DNA of 64,000 nt from Tetramitus jugosus (Eukaryota; Heterolobosea; Eutetramitea; Acrasida; Vahlkampfiidae): positions 248,001 through 312,000 of the forward strand of contig OW569358.1 of assembly GCA_937625935.1 (NCBI GenBank). Direction: 5' to 3'. The notes beneath the pieces were generated by a model that had not been told where the DNA came from, made no database searches, and was given only the letters and a program-made list of their open reading frames with translations. A program made the translations under genes and the position numbers. Position 1 is the stretch's first letter. Each line of letters starts with the position of its first letter. Shown here piece after piece: positions 8,701 to 19,591 of the stretch.

Positions 8701-10033
8701 TTAACAAAGTACCATGCATTCCTGAGAAACCACATGTTCAATAATGAATGCTGGTTCCTTCTTGGTGATGTTCTGTTTTCGAACTGGAGAATCTTGGGAT
8801 TTGTTATTATTATCGCTCATTTCTGTGTGGTGCTCTGTTTCCACAGATGGATTGATGACTTGCCAAATAAACTTGGAGTGTTTTCCTTTGATCTGATCAA
8901 TCTGAGACGATGAATAATTGGCAATTCCGATTGCAATCGTTTTCATTGTGCATCGACATTTGATTTCAATGACATCACCCTTGTTGAATCCTTGAGAGGC
9001 ATCCACAGGAGATACCGATGTAATACCACACGGCAGCAGTGCTTTGCCTTTGTTTGACAGTGCAGATACAGCTCCAGAGTCAATAAACACACATCCCTTG
9101 ACCGGTGCTTGCAATAGAGTCACCTTGTGTGAGGCGTCATTGTAGATACCACCACCGCCACCACCACTCGTATTATTACAGTTGTCTTGAGCTTCTCTCC
9201 TACATTCCAAAACTCTATCATACAGCTGGATCATGTAATCATCCAATCCGTTCATATTCTTCAGACTGTGATACAACCGATCCAGATAATCAAAGTTGCT
9301 ACCAGAATGGCCCACAGAGGTAGCAATGATGCGAGCAGTGTAGTCCAATGACCGTTCCTCACTTGTTAAGTGCTGTAATTGTAATTGTAATTGTTGTTGT
9401 GGTCGCTGATGATGCCTGCATGATTTGTTGACTGCTGCTGTTGATGTTGAAGTTGTTGTTGTTGGTCTTGTGCTGGTGGTGATGCCAGTAGCGGTAGTAG
9501 TCGTACCAACAGTGGGGTGACATGCATAGACAACAGCCCTCGCAGCACAAATCTCCACTCGCCTGGATATTGTGTTTGTGGTAGCCAGGTACACACTCTC
9601 CATGGCTTTCACATACGTCTTCTCCCGTTTGTCCAATCCGTTCAAAATCTCATCCACTTCGTCTTCCTTCACCAAGTAACATGTACCATGAACGATATCA
9701 TTGTCATCCCCCGTTTTTTCAATCAGTGCACACCTGCCTGGATAATTCTCTGTTCCTCTGTGATAGGTGTCCACTTGATGAAACCGTCTCCGATATCCTC
9801 TAATGAATCCATTGAACTTGTGCTCATACACGAATCCGCATCTCCATATTAAGCTTTATTATTATTATTATTGTGTGTGAATCAATGAATGAATGAAGAT
9901 GAGTGTGAGTCATGTATACAACGACAACAACAGTGAAAAGTGGAGAGAGAATAATCGAAAACAACAAAGTCTGTGTTTTTAGCATTTACCTTCCATAACC
10001 AAAGAGATAGGTACTGGGAACGTCTTGACACAT
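8701..10033 (-). CDS. ChaC-type gamma-glutamylcyclotransferase fused to a glutamate-5-kinase-like PUA domain
   Basis: ChaC enzymes cleave the gamma-glutamyl group of glutathione to 5-oxoproline and Cys-Gly. Exon 1 (9990-10033) encodes MCQDVPSTYLFGYG plus two bases. Splicing over a 136-bp intron (9854-9989, GTAAAT...AAAG) restores the substrate-loop motif FGYGSLIWRCGF. The GFIRGYRRRFHQ segment and the catalytic Glu in LDKREK follow. A His/Gln/Thr-rich insertion separates this from the rest of the ChaC fold (IIATSVGHSGSNFDYLDRLY). After it, from DSGAVSALSNKGKALLPCGI to NYSSSQIDQIKGKHS, lies a PUA domain of the type found at the C-terminus of glutamate 5-kinase. The protein has 398 residues. In bacteria and plants that PUA domain belongs to the first enzyme of proline synthesis. 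The fusion suggests that it senses or regulates something in the same Glu/5-oxoproline area, which is inference. Confidence 0.88.
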
Positions 10034-10283
10034 TGATTCTTACTTGTTGTTGATGTGTGTCTGTTGGTGGTTGTTGTTCGATGCATGGGTGCAACTTGCT
10101 CTCTAAAAATGCAGAGGTTGATGCGAGCCAACTCCTCAACCTGGAATCGAAGTGAAAATTTCTGGCAGATGCGCAGCCAGAGCTCTTCTTTTTTTGTACA
10201 ATGAGAACTCCGCATATAAAATTCCTTCTCCGCGACTCCGGCAAGGACTTGTCCTCCCAACAGTTAGTCGTTGTATTCAGCTA

Positions 10284-11426
10284 TCATTGGAGCCGAGATG
10301 CAATTTTCTTCTTGGCAATCGATAGATTCTTTTTTGCAATTACACTTCTGGGGTGATGGGTGCCTAGTTGAGAATCAAGGATGGAAGCTGCTTGTTTGAA
10401 TTGCTCGAGTGCTTCCTCAACTCGGTTCAGGAAGAAAAGACTGACTCCAATGTTGTTTTCAATCACGGCTATATCTACGTGATCGGCTGGCATCATTGCC
10501 CTTCGCATTTCCTTGCATTTCATCATGTATCTGTAGGAGAGAGCGTACTGCTTCACGTGCAAGAAACCTGACCCAATGAAGCTGTAGGGTGTTGAAGTAT
10601 CACATCGCATATTGATCTCACTCCCAGCTCTCTCCGATCTGAATGGTATTAAAGAGACTGAAACAGGTGTAGAAGGACTGATTCGACTATTCGGCCTACT
10701 ACCATTCGAACTTCGAGGAGAATCAGGATTATCATTGTCGATGTTGTGAGCGCTCAAAATCTCATCAGCTATTCTCTTTGCTTCCATAAACTCGGACAAG
10801 GCCATTTCATCGTTCCCTGAGCTCTCATAAACACTACCGATGACTAATCGGAAGTAGAGGAGAACCTTCCGGGGCATGAACTCTCCTAGTTCGCTTTGCC
10901 TCTTTAAATCGTCCAACTCTCGTTCGTACTCAACTTGTAGTGGATCTCTAACCAATTTCGAATGTTGTGCCTCCTCTACAGAGAAGTCCAGAGTACTATT
11001 GTTTGTTTCATGTGAACGTTGTTCTCCCGTTTCAGATACAGAGTTGTTGAAAGCATGATTTAATTCCAAACTACTATCAACAATCAGATCTGATCCTAAT
11101 TTACTTCTTTCGTTTTTATAATGTTCGTCTAATGTTCTCTTGTGCTTTTCATACTCTTCATTCATCCAGAACCTTTGAGCTGATACAAAAGTTCGTAAGG
11201 CTAGTTGATACTGACATGTATTGTGGTATGTGAGAGCTACTTCGATCAACTTGGTTATGTCAGGATTGGGACACAATGGTGCAAACAAAATCTCTTTGAT
11301 GAGACATGGAACCGAAACGTCGTCTAGGAACATTGCTGTTTGAGTCAATTGTTTCTGACGGCTCATTCGGAGTGGGAACAATAACTTGTTTTTTTCGGTA
11401 CCTAAAGTCGATGATGATTTGTTCAT
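10284..11426 (-). CDS. TPR-repeat protein of unknown role
   Basis: This is an intact 380-residue frame. Tetratricopeptide-like helical pairs are visible: ALTYHNTCQYQLALRTFVSAQRF near 65-90, LYFRLVIGSVYESSGNDEMALSEFMEAKRIADE near 190-225, and the best repeat, VIENNIGVSLFFLNRVEEALEQFKQAASILDSQLG near 325-360, followed by HPRSVIAKKNLSIAKKKI. A charged, Ser/Asn-rich linker divides the repeats. TPRs mediate protein-protein contact; the partner is unknown. The gene is divergent from the INTS14-like gene, and only 166 bp separate the two starts, so they probably share a promoter region. Confidence 0.8.
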   Translation of the reverse strand: MNKSSSTLGTEKNKLLFPLRMSRQKQLTQTAMFLDDVSVPCLIKEILFAPLCPNPDITKLIEVALTYHNTCQYQLALRTFVSAQRFWMNEEYEKHKRTLDEHYKNERSKLGSDLIVDSSLELNHAFNNSVSETGEQRSHETNNSTLDFSVEEAQHSKLVRDPLQVEYERELDDLKRQSELGEFMPRKVLLYFRLVIGSVYESSGNDEMALSEFMEAKRIADEILSAHNIDNDNPDSPRSSNGSRPNSRISPSTPVSVSLIPFRSERAGSEINMRCDTSTPYSFIGSGFLHVKQYALSYRYMMKCKEMRRAMMPADHVDIAVIENNIGVSLFFLNRVEEALEQFKQAASILDSQLGTHHPRSVIAKKNLSIAKKKIASRLQ

Positions 11427-11592
11427 TACTTGACCTGTCTGTTATCAGAATGTTCAATTAGGTTTTGAAATGATATTCTTGTGCCTGAGCGATCAAACAC
11501 TGTAGAAGCGGAGTTCGCTCTCGATCGTCTCAGACAGAAAAAAAAGAGAAAAGGAGAAAAGAGAAAAGCAGGTCTTGGAGAAGAATCAAACA

Positions 11593-14500
11593 ATGCCAAC
11601 TATCATCCTATTGATCTCACCTGTGGCGCCACCATCCAACGCTGACAATAGCATTCAGACGATTCGCAACACATTTGTCAAATGTATGTTGATCGACACT
11701 CCATCTCTCCCCTCTACTCTTCTTTATTATTTTTTTGTTCATCATCATCTTTACTCTTGTGTGTATTGTTATGATGATGATGATAACGATGATGATGATT
11801 TGCATTTTGTATCCATATTCAAGAATGAAACTAACCAATCACACATGTGTTGGATTCATAAATGTATGGTAAACATGGTAAAGATTGTAAATATACGATA
11901 TCACAGATCCATGCCCATCATCCATCAGAAGAAATTTGTTTATTGTATTACGATGAGGATGCAGCTGCCAACAACATAAAAACCACCACCACTGCTGATG
12001 ATGATGCACCACCACCAACACTATCCACCAGTAGTCTTCGACATGATAGTAATAATAATAATGAACAACTGCGATTGATTCAATCCTATTCTCGTGAAAC
12101 TTCACTACTCATACAATCACTCGATTCATTCCATGACAATAACATCAAGCACAATAGTACTCGTGATCAACAATCATCACTCAGCATGCCCAGCTCCGTA
12201 CTGACACAATGTTTTCATCACGTGGAGAACACATTGGGAAAGCACTCTCACACTCAAATCATTCTCATTACCAATTATCAACAATTTGATTCATCACTCT
12301 ATCGCATCAAACCTACCTTTCCTGCCAAAGTACACTTGTTTTCATTGTATCAACCATCCACCATGCACAACATGTCAATGATGACGATGATGAACAACAG
12401 CACTACTACTACTTCTACTACTACTACTATGGCTACTTCCACAACAACAACAACTCTTCTGATGCAACAACAACAACAACCATCATCATCATCATCATCA
12501 CTCAACAATACGACTACTCACAAAATGAGTCATAATAATACAAGTAACAACAACAACAACAACAATAACAATAATAGAATAGAGCAATTGTGTGAGATGA
12601 ACAATGGTACTCACATGTACATGTACACTCATTATCACAATCATCAGATACAACAATCACTCTATGATCAATTCATTGTTCACAACTATAACAAGTACAA
12701 TGGATATCTGTCGTATGGACACTTGATATCGAGTATTGAGTTGCATCCGGATCCCAATCTAGTTCAATGGTCCTCTCATCATTCATCATCATCATCATCA
12801 TCCATTGTGTCATCATCTACTACGAGTACAACGAACACGAGTAGTAGTGGTAGTGGTGGTGGTGGTAGTAGTAATAGTGGTGGTAGTGGTGGTAGTGGTG
12901 CATCTGATGCGAGTGATTCACACAGCAAGAGCACAAACGAGAGTGAAAACATTATTCCTCACGTGTTGAACATTATGGGATTTGTGGATGCTGGATGTAT
13001 GAGCAGTGCCAAATGCATCAGTAGACACAATGTTCTTCCGTTTACTCCTCCAGCATCATCATCATCATCCTCTCACAATAACAACAGTGGTAACAATAGT
13101 CGATTCATCAACACGAGTCATCTCTCATCACCAATGATGATGAACAATGTGACTCCTGCAACTCCTACTACAACAGTAGCAGCAACAACAACATCAATGA
13201 CGCCCAGTAAGAAAAAATCAAGTGTTGACAAGAGCAAAAAGATCAAGAAAAAGAAGAGTAAGCAGAGAGGTGACAGTAGTGGTGGAGATGATGGAAGTGA
13301 TGGTGGTGGTGACGACGATGGTGGTGGTGGTGAATATGAGAATCGAGAAGAAGAAGAAGAAGCAACAACAAGTACAACACCAGAGGACGAGCAATCAGAT
13401 TACATGAATGATCATGAGAATGCTGTTGATGATGACGATGATGGTGATGCTGCTGTTGCTGAAGATGATGCACCACAAAAGCACAGGAAAACAAGGGTAA
13501 AATCAAAGGTGGGTACGAAGCGAACGAGAACTCACGATAACACGGATGAAGCGAGTGGTGCTAGTGATGCCGAGGACAGTGAGATGAATGATAGTGATGC
13601 GAACAACAAGAAGACAAAACAAAAGAAAAAGAAGAGCAAATCACAAAAGAAGTCAAAGTCAAGCAAGAGCAAGAAAAAGTCCAAGGCGAATCATTCAGAT
13701 GAGGATGGAGATGAAGATGAGGGCAATGACAAAAAATGGAACAATCAAGTCATGCTTTCTGCTCTCAATCAATGTATCCATGGTAAGAAATTGACGCGCA
13801 AAGAACTAGAGTATCAGTTTGGACCCAATGCAGAATCAAGAAAGATGATCAAGGCCGATGCATGCAAGCTAGATCATGTACCAAGTACCAGTTTTTATGA
13901 ATTGTTGCACATGAGTCTGTTAAATACAAGAACGTGTGCCATTGTGAAGCTATGTGGCGACTATTATGGCTATTTAGGAGTGGTGCACGATGCTGAATAT
14001 TCTGGATTGCTTCTGTCTGTGCTCGACTATCAAGCCATCAACGCAGCTATGACAATGACTACTACTACGATGAGTGGTACAAGTGTTGGTCCGACAACGA
14101 GTCATGCTTCTTCTGCCAACATATCATCAGAACAGCAACACAGTGATGCACTGCTGCATCAATTGCTGCAACAAGTGTCACACACGCCATTGCACCATGT
14201 CAATCAAGCAGGCAATGCAGTGCACAGTACAATTGCGCACAGTGTCAATAACCGGCCTAATCCGAGCGCCACATTGTGCTATCCATGGCTCAAGGACTCT
14301 ATCGATCACATGATACACTACACATCATTCAAGTCCAGCATGGAACCAATCATTGAATACTCTAGACAACAACAACAAGATAAGGCAAAGAAGAGCAAGA
14401 ATACGAGTGAGCAACAAGCGAGTAGTGTGATACCGAGTGATGAAACTCTGCAGATTGAAATGGATCTGCTCCAGCAAGACTATCATCCAAAGCTCTATAA

Positions 14501-15257
14501 CTACAATTTGAAGTCAGTCAAGACAATTGTACCGTTTGTGAAGAGAGAGACAATTCATGCAGATTTTCAAAAATTGTCACGTACATGTGCTCAATTGCCA
14601 CACAAGATGGAGCTCATGTACTCTGAGATTGAAAAGATTAGATTCACGGCTCATGTGTACTTGAACCCAACATTGGTCACCTCTCTTGTTCAGCTGTTGT
14701 CAGAACTCAAAACAGATTGTGTCAACCAATTGGCACACTTGCAACAGTCATCAGAAGATGAGGAAGATCAAGAGGTCATGATTGAAAACCAAGTCCTTTC
14801 GATCATTATTTATGAAACTGTGATACTCCAACTCAATGCCAACAAGCCATGTTCATCAGAGTATGAGAAGTTGTCTGTACCGGACATGACTGTGCTGTCA
14901 AGTAATGTAGAACGAAAGAAGAGGGAATTGGGATTACAATCCTTGATTCAACCACCTCAACAAGCTCAGCCACCTCACCAGCAACAACAGCCACCAAAAC
15001 AGCCACACCCAACTCTTCATCACCAACAACCACAACCACAACAACACATTGTTCCTCCTTCTCACCACCCCCACCCCTACCACCATCCCCACAGTCATCC
15101 GCAACAACAACAACAACAACTACATCCACATCATCAACCACACCACCAACAACACTATTCTCCCAATCCTCCACCACCACATCAACAGCAACAGCTTCCT
15201 CCTCACCATCATCAACTCCATCAACAACCTCACCAACCTCACCACCACTATCCATAG
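11593..15257 (+). CDS. Integrator subunit 14-like protein (degenerate vWA, beta-barrel, low-complexity tail)
   Basis: Exon 1 (11593-11683) and exon 2 (11884-15257) join in phase 1 over a 200-bp intron (GTATGT...AAAG). The join gives the start of a von Willebrand A domain: MPTIILLISP, a helix (SIQTIRNTFVKYCKYTISQI) and the strand EEICLLYY. INTS14 family landmarks follow in order: LITN strand, RIEQLCEMNNGTHMYMY, YGHLISSIELHPDPNLV, GFVDAGCMSSAKCISRHNVLPF, and a late domain (TSFYELLHMSLLNTRTCAIVKL, YYGYLGVVHD). INTS14 pairs with INTS13 in the nuclear Integrator complex, which cleaves snRNA and nascent transcripts. The position normally holding the DxSxS metal site reads ISPVA, so metal binding is probably lost. 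Long Thr/Asn/Ser, acidic/Lys and Gln/His/Pro tracts expand it to about 1155 residues, twice the usual size. The assignment rests on motif order, not on a search. Confidence 0.7.
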
Positions 15258-15356
15258 AGACAGCAGCAATACAATACAACAACAATAAACACTTTTGTGG
15301 CTTCCAGATCACAATTTTAACACACAAACGAAAAAACAACCTGTTCGACAACAAAA

Positions 15357-16868
15357 ATGAAATTCGATCCCAGTCTCATCAATCATCAGTGCACCATTCT
15401 CATGGATGATGAACCAGAAATCATATTGGACCCATGTCACTCCTATCACAACAATCATCATCATGATCATGCATCAAAGAAACGCAGAAATGCAAATGGA
15501 AATGGAAATGGTCCAATGATTTTGTATGCAAGTTATGGTGTGCAGGGAATACGTGACAGTATGGAAGACTCTGTCATTATCTATCACCCTGATCATCCTG
15601 AGCATCCTTATCATCATCATCAGCCACACAATCATAAGAACCATGTTGAACCACCATTGAGTTATTTTGGAGTGTTTGATGGCCACGGTGGTGCATCATG
15701 CTCTCAATTCCTATCCAATACACAATTATGGAACAAGTACTTGTTTATCACGGATGATGATGATACAACAACAACAAAATCATCATTGTCATCATCGCAC
15801 AACAACAACAACAACAATCATCATCATCATCAATTATTGTTGTCATCCGTGTTCCAATACAATATCAAAATCGAACAAATGTTCATGGATGTGGACAGAG
15901 AGTACGAGAGGTATCAACATGAGAATTGTTGGGTGAATCAAAAGATTGATTATGAGACGGATTCTGGATCCACTGCATGCATGCTCTTTATTCTCAACAA
16001 CAACAACAACAACAATAGTAATAATCATAACACTACTGAAATATCAAACGAGTTGCATGACAATGATTCCACCACTATTATAGAAATACAAAAGAAGCAT
16101 ACAAAGAACAATAACAATAAGAAGAAGAAGAAGACAAAAGGCAAGAACAATGACAAACAAGCGACCACCACATCAACGAATAACAATAAGAACAATAAGA
16201 ACAATAGAGCAGAATTGATTATTTGTAATGCAGGTGATTCTCGTTGTATCATTTATAGCAATGATCATGATGACACTTGTGTCCTATCAACAGTGGATCA
16301 CAAACCAAGGAGCAAGAATGAGAAGAAGAGAATAGAATCGAGTGGTTCATTGGTGATTGATGATCGTATCAATGGTGACTTGGCAGTGTCACGTGGATTC
16401 GGAGACTTTACATTCAAACAGTTCAAACAACAACAACAACAACAACATCAGAAGTTTGTAACAAACAATGACAACAACAACAACAACAATAGGAGACATC
16501 AACCAGTGATACCCATACCCGATATTCACAGAATACCATTTCAATACAAGAGTGACAGCGGTGATGACGATAATGATAATGATGATGATGATGATGACGT
16601 TATTAACAACAACAAGATACCACCATTTGTTGTATTGGCATGTGATGGTGTATGGGATGTCATGAACAATCGTCAAGTCATTCAGTTCATTGTTCATCGG
16701 CTCAAGCAACAACAACAAGAGTCATCCTGCAATCATGATTGTCGTCGACATTATGACGTACACTCAATTGTCAAGGAACTCGTCGAGTATTGCGTATTGG
16801 AACAAAAGAGCAATGACAATGTATCCGTCATGATTGTATTGCTGCCTCATGTGACTCTTGAACTCTAA
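15357..16868 (+). CDS. PP2C-family protein phosphatase
   Basis: This is a metal-dependent Ser/Thr phosphatase of the PPM type. All the core motifs are present in order: GIRDSMEDS, YFGVFDGHGGASCSQFL, SGSTACMLFI, ELIICNAGDSRCIIY, STVDHKPRSKNEKKRIESSGS, RINGDLAVSRGFGDFTFK, VVLACDGVWDVMNNRQV and SNDNVSVMIV. The Asp residues of DGHGG, DGVWD and DN coordinate the two metals. Asn/His/Lys-rich insertions sit between core elements, for instance between FLSNTQLW and IKIEQMF and before AELIICN, so the protein reaches 503 residues although the catalytic fold is only about 280. There is no signal or membrane segment. It lies 99 bp downstream of the INTS14-like gene on the same strand. Confidence 0.95.
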   Translation: MKFDPSLINHQCTILMDDEPEIILDPCHSYHNNHHHDHASKKRRNANGNGNGPMILYASYGVQGIRDSMEDSVIIYHPDHPEHPYHHHQPHNHKNHVEPPLSYFGVFDGHGGASCSQFLSNTQLWNKYLFITDDDDTTTTKSSLSSSHNNNNNNHHHHQLLLSSVFQYNIKIEQMFMDVDREYERYQHENCWVNQKIDYETDSGSTACMLFILNNNNNNNSNNHNTTEISNELHDNDSTTIIEIQKKHTKNNNNKKKKKTKGKNNDKQATTTSTNNNKNNKNNRAELIICNAGDSRCIIYSNDHDDTCVLSTVDHKPRSKNEKKRIESSGSLVIDDRINGDLAVSRGFGDFTFKQFKQQQQQQHQKFVTNNDNNNNNNRRHQPVIPIPDIHRIPFQYKSDSGDDDNDNDDDDDDVINNNKIPPFVVLACDGVWDVMNNRQVIQFIVHRLKQQQQESSCNHDCRRHYDVHSIVKELVEYCVLEQKSNDNVSVMIVLLPHVTLEL

Positions 16869-17049
16869 GGAGTTTCCAGAGGGATAAAATACTCCATCCT
16901 TTCTAAAAATAGTTGAAAAGTGATCGCTGCTTGACACGACAGCATCCACTCACACAGAAAAAAAGCAAAATTCCCAGCAAAGAACAATCCAAAAAACCAA
17001 CCAAAAAAAAAATCTAAACACAACCACAAAATCAAACGCACAATCAAAA

Positions 17050-18573
17050 ATGAGTCAATTAGATGTATCAGACAAGGCTGTTCAACAAGCCATTGATCAA
17101 GTGATTGGTCAATCAGAGTGTGACGAGCACAAGAATCCATGGGCTCTGTTGACACACGTCGGTCAAACCAGCAAGATTAAAGTGTCGGAGACTGGTGAAT
17201 CATTTGATGAATTCATTGAAGAGTTGAGTGAAGGAAGACTCATGTACGGCATCATGAAATTCAACATTCATGGCGTGTACAAGATTGCATTCATCTCATG
17301 GTGCCCCGACGGTGTCGACGGTGTCACCAAGGGCAAGTTCAGTGTGTGGAACAAGCACATGGAATCGATTCTCAAGGGCAAGTATCACACACAAGTCATG
17401 GCAAGACGCGAGGAAGACATTGACAGAGAACAAATGATTAAAAAGTTCAAGGTGGCCACAGGCAGCAGCTATGCCACCACTGGATCCAAGGTACGCGATC
17501 AAAACACGGTCAACACTGCCAAGCAGAGCATCTCTATTCAACAACAGCAGATTCAGAGTGGAGTGGCACCTAGAATGGTGAGTGACTATCAGGATGAAGC
17601 ACTCAAGAAGCAGAGTGAACAATTCTGGAGCAAGCAACAAGATGCGACTCCTTCATCTGCTGCTGCTACGTCGACCACTACTACGAGCACTGCACACAGT
17701 GAACTTGCTGCCCTCAAGCAACAATCCAATCAATTCTGGAGCAGTCAACAACAACAACAAACAGAACAACCAACGACTACCACCACCAGTACTGCTCAGA
17801 GTGAACTAGCAGCATTGAAGCAAAAATCAAATCAATTCTGGAGTAGCCAACAACAAGAGCCATCATCTACGACTCAAAAGACATCTGCACCATTGGTCAA
17901 GGGAGATGTCGGTGCACTGAGAAACAAGTTTGCTGAACAGGCTAGAGTCTCATCCGAAGACAAGCCATCCTCTGGTTTCCATGGATCAGTGAGCAGCAGT
18001 GTAAAGTCCATGAAGGATCGTATTGCTGAACAAGAACAACAACAACAACAACAACAGGAACAATATCAAGCACCACCACCAGTCACTAGCAGTAGATTAC
18101 CACCACCACCATCTGCTTATCATCATCATGACGAAGAAGAAGAAGAGGAAGAAGAGCAGCAATATCAAGCACCAGTGACGACTACTCACTTGCCACCTGT
18201 TCCAACCACTACCATGGTACCACCAAACATGATTCCACCAAACATGGTTGAAGAAGAAGCAGAACCAGAGGAACAACAACACACATATGAATCAACATCA
18301 CCAGTTCTTCCACCTGTTCCTGCCTTTGCACAACAACAACAGTATGAACAACCAGAGGAACCAGTGCAACAACAACAAGAGGCAGCACTCGATGGTATCA
18401 TGTACCGTGCCATGTACGACTTTGAAACCAATGATTCAGAAGAGTTGAGTTTCTATGAGGACGATGTGTTGATTGTGACTGAGAACAATGGAGATTGGTG
18501 GACTGGTTATCGTCAGGCTGACATTTCAAAGCACACTGGACTCGTGCCTGCCAACTATCTCGAACCCATGTAA
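17050..18573 (+). CDS. Abp1/drebrin-like actin-binding protein (ADF-H plus SH3)
   Basis: Residues 1 to about 140 form an ADF-homology domain (NPWALLTHVGQTSKIKV, GRLMYGIMKFNIHGVYKIAF, KGKFSVWNKHMESILKGKYH), which binds F-actin without severing. The last about 55 residues are an SH3 domain (YRAMYDFETNDSEELSFYED, GDWWTGY, GLVPANYLEPM). This architecture is that of Abp1, which links actin to endocytic machinery. The middle is Gln/Pro/Glu-rich and contains three copies of a motif, ALKxQSxQFWSxQQ, at roughly 17605-17640, 17710-17755 and 17812-17850. A related phrase, LRNKFAEQ, follows. I see none of the DW-type acidic motifs that bind Arp2/3 in yeast Abp1. The Trp repeats may be a lineage-specific substitute, which is inference. 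Confidence 0.93.
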   Translation: MSQLDVSDKAVQQAIDQVIGQSECDEHKNPWALLTHVGQTSKIKVSETGESFDEFIEELSEGRLMYGIMKFNIHGVYKIAFISWCPDGVDGVTKGKFSVWNKHMESILKGKYHTQVMARREEDIDREQMIKKFKVATGSSYATTGSKVRDQNTVNTAKQSISIQQQQIQSGVAPRMVSDYQDEALKKQSEQFWSKQQDATPSSAAATSTTTTSTAHSELAALKQQSNQFWSSQQQQQTEQPTTTTTSTAQSELAALKQKSNQFWSSQQQEPSSTTQKTSAPLVKGDVGALRNKFAEQARVSSEDKPSSGFHGSVSSSVKSMKDRIAEQEQQQQQQQEQYQAPPPVTSSRLPPPPSAYHHHDEEEEEEEEQQYQAPVTTTHLPPVPTTTMVPPNMIPPNMVEEEAEPEEQQHTYESTSPVLPPVPAFAQQQQYEQPEEPVQQQQEAALDGIMYRAMYDFETNDSEELSFYEDDVLIVTENNGDWWTGYRQADISKHTGLVPANYLEPM

Positions 18574-18760
18574 CAACAACAACAACAACAACAATTAACA
18601 AGTCAATTGTTGGACCAATTCACACTTGGTACCAGATCAGTCAGTGATGATGCTCTACATGATCCATATATTGTATAAGATTAAAAAAACTATTTTGTTA
18701 AAACATGAGAATTCACTCCAGAGAATCATCTTTGTTTAAAGCGCAGAGAGGATTATGATT

Positions 18761-19591
18761 TCACGTGATGGGTGTAGGTGGTGTCGTTGTCGAGCGAATT
18801 GCAGAACTGGATGATGATGACTCTTCCAACACAGTAGCCGGTGTCACAGCACTCGTTGTTGCTGTTGTAGTTGTGTCAAGTGATTCAGGCACTTTGATAT
18901 CATTGAACCATTGCAACAGTGGCAACACCTCCATCATTCGTTGCATGACCACAAATGCTTGATGATTGTTATTGGCCTGATTGTATTGATCAATGATGGG
19001 CACAGGACAAATGGGATTGCCACTCAAGTACAGGTAGCGCAATGATTTGTGCAAGTGACTCAACGACTGCACCACCAATTCCAAATCCGAGAGCCGATTA
19101 CCGAACAGGCCCAAAAACTCGAGTCGATTCAAATCATGAACAGGCAATCCATCCAAACTGATCAATTGATTGCTGGACATGGTCAAACTTTCCAATTGAT
19201 TCAACCCTTCCAAATGCTCCAATTTGACAATTCGATTGAATCGAAGGTCCAACAACCGCAGTTTTTTGACGTGCTGCAACTCGGCTGACATGCTCGTAAT
19301 CTTGTTGTTGGACAATTTGAGAAATTGAAGATTGGGCAAGTGTTTCAAACTGGGAAAATCAGACAGATTGTTGGCCGCTAGATTCAATTTGATGAGTTGT
19401 GTGAATTGTGGACAGGGCAGCGCTTCTGTTGGAGTCAAATTGAACAAGTGGCAAATGTCGGCCTCATCCACCTGAAATATGTAATTGTTTGATAGATCTA
19501 TACATTTGACTGTTGATTCATCTTCTTTTGCGATGGAGGGTACATCCTTTGAAATGTAATGCGTCTTCTTGTGCGATAGATTCCACTCCAT
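18761..19591 (-). CDS. leucine-rich-repeat protein (SDS22-like repeats)
   Basis: This 276-residue protein carries at least five LRRs of the short 22-residue class: LIKLNLAANNLSDFPSL, LQFLKLSNNKITSMS, LRLLDLRFNRIVKLEHLEGL, LESLTMSSNQLISLDGL and LEFLGLFGNRLSDLEL, followed by a cap (LRYLYLSGNPICPVP). The repeats span about residues 45-205 and resemble SDS22/LRRC-type scaffolds that bind phosphatases or axonemal proteins. The C-terminal 45 residues are Thr/Ser-rich and probably disordered. The 3' end converges on the Abp1-like gene, 187 bp away. No specific orthologue is claimed. Confidence 0.85.
   Translation of the reverse strand: MEWNLSHKKTHYISKDVPSIAKEDESTVKCIDLSNNYIFQVDEADICHLFNLTPTEALPCPQFTQLIKLNLAANNLSDFPSLKHLPNLQFLKLSNNKITSMSAELQHVKKLRLLDLRFNRIVKLEHLEGLNQLESLTMSSNQLISLDGLPVHDLNRLEFLGLFGNRLSDLELVVQSLSHLHKSLRYLYLSGNPICPVPIIDQYNQANNNHQAFVVMQRMMEVLPLLQWFNDIKVPESLDTTTTATTSAVTPATVLEESSSSSSAIRSTTTPPTPIT

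Noticed and set aside
10034-10260. Minus-strand frame upstream of the ChaC start (AEKEFYMRSSHCTKK...)
   Set aside because: No family features and no good splice connection. The ATG at 10033 gives a complete ChaC N-terminus, so this is 5' UTR or promoter.
14833-15354. 173-codon minus-strand frame rich in Val, Asp and Gly
   Set aside because: It is the mirror of the Gln/His/Pro repeat tail of the INTS14-like gene; composition is dictated by the repeats.
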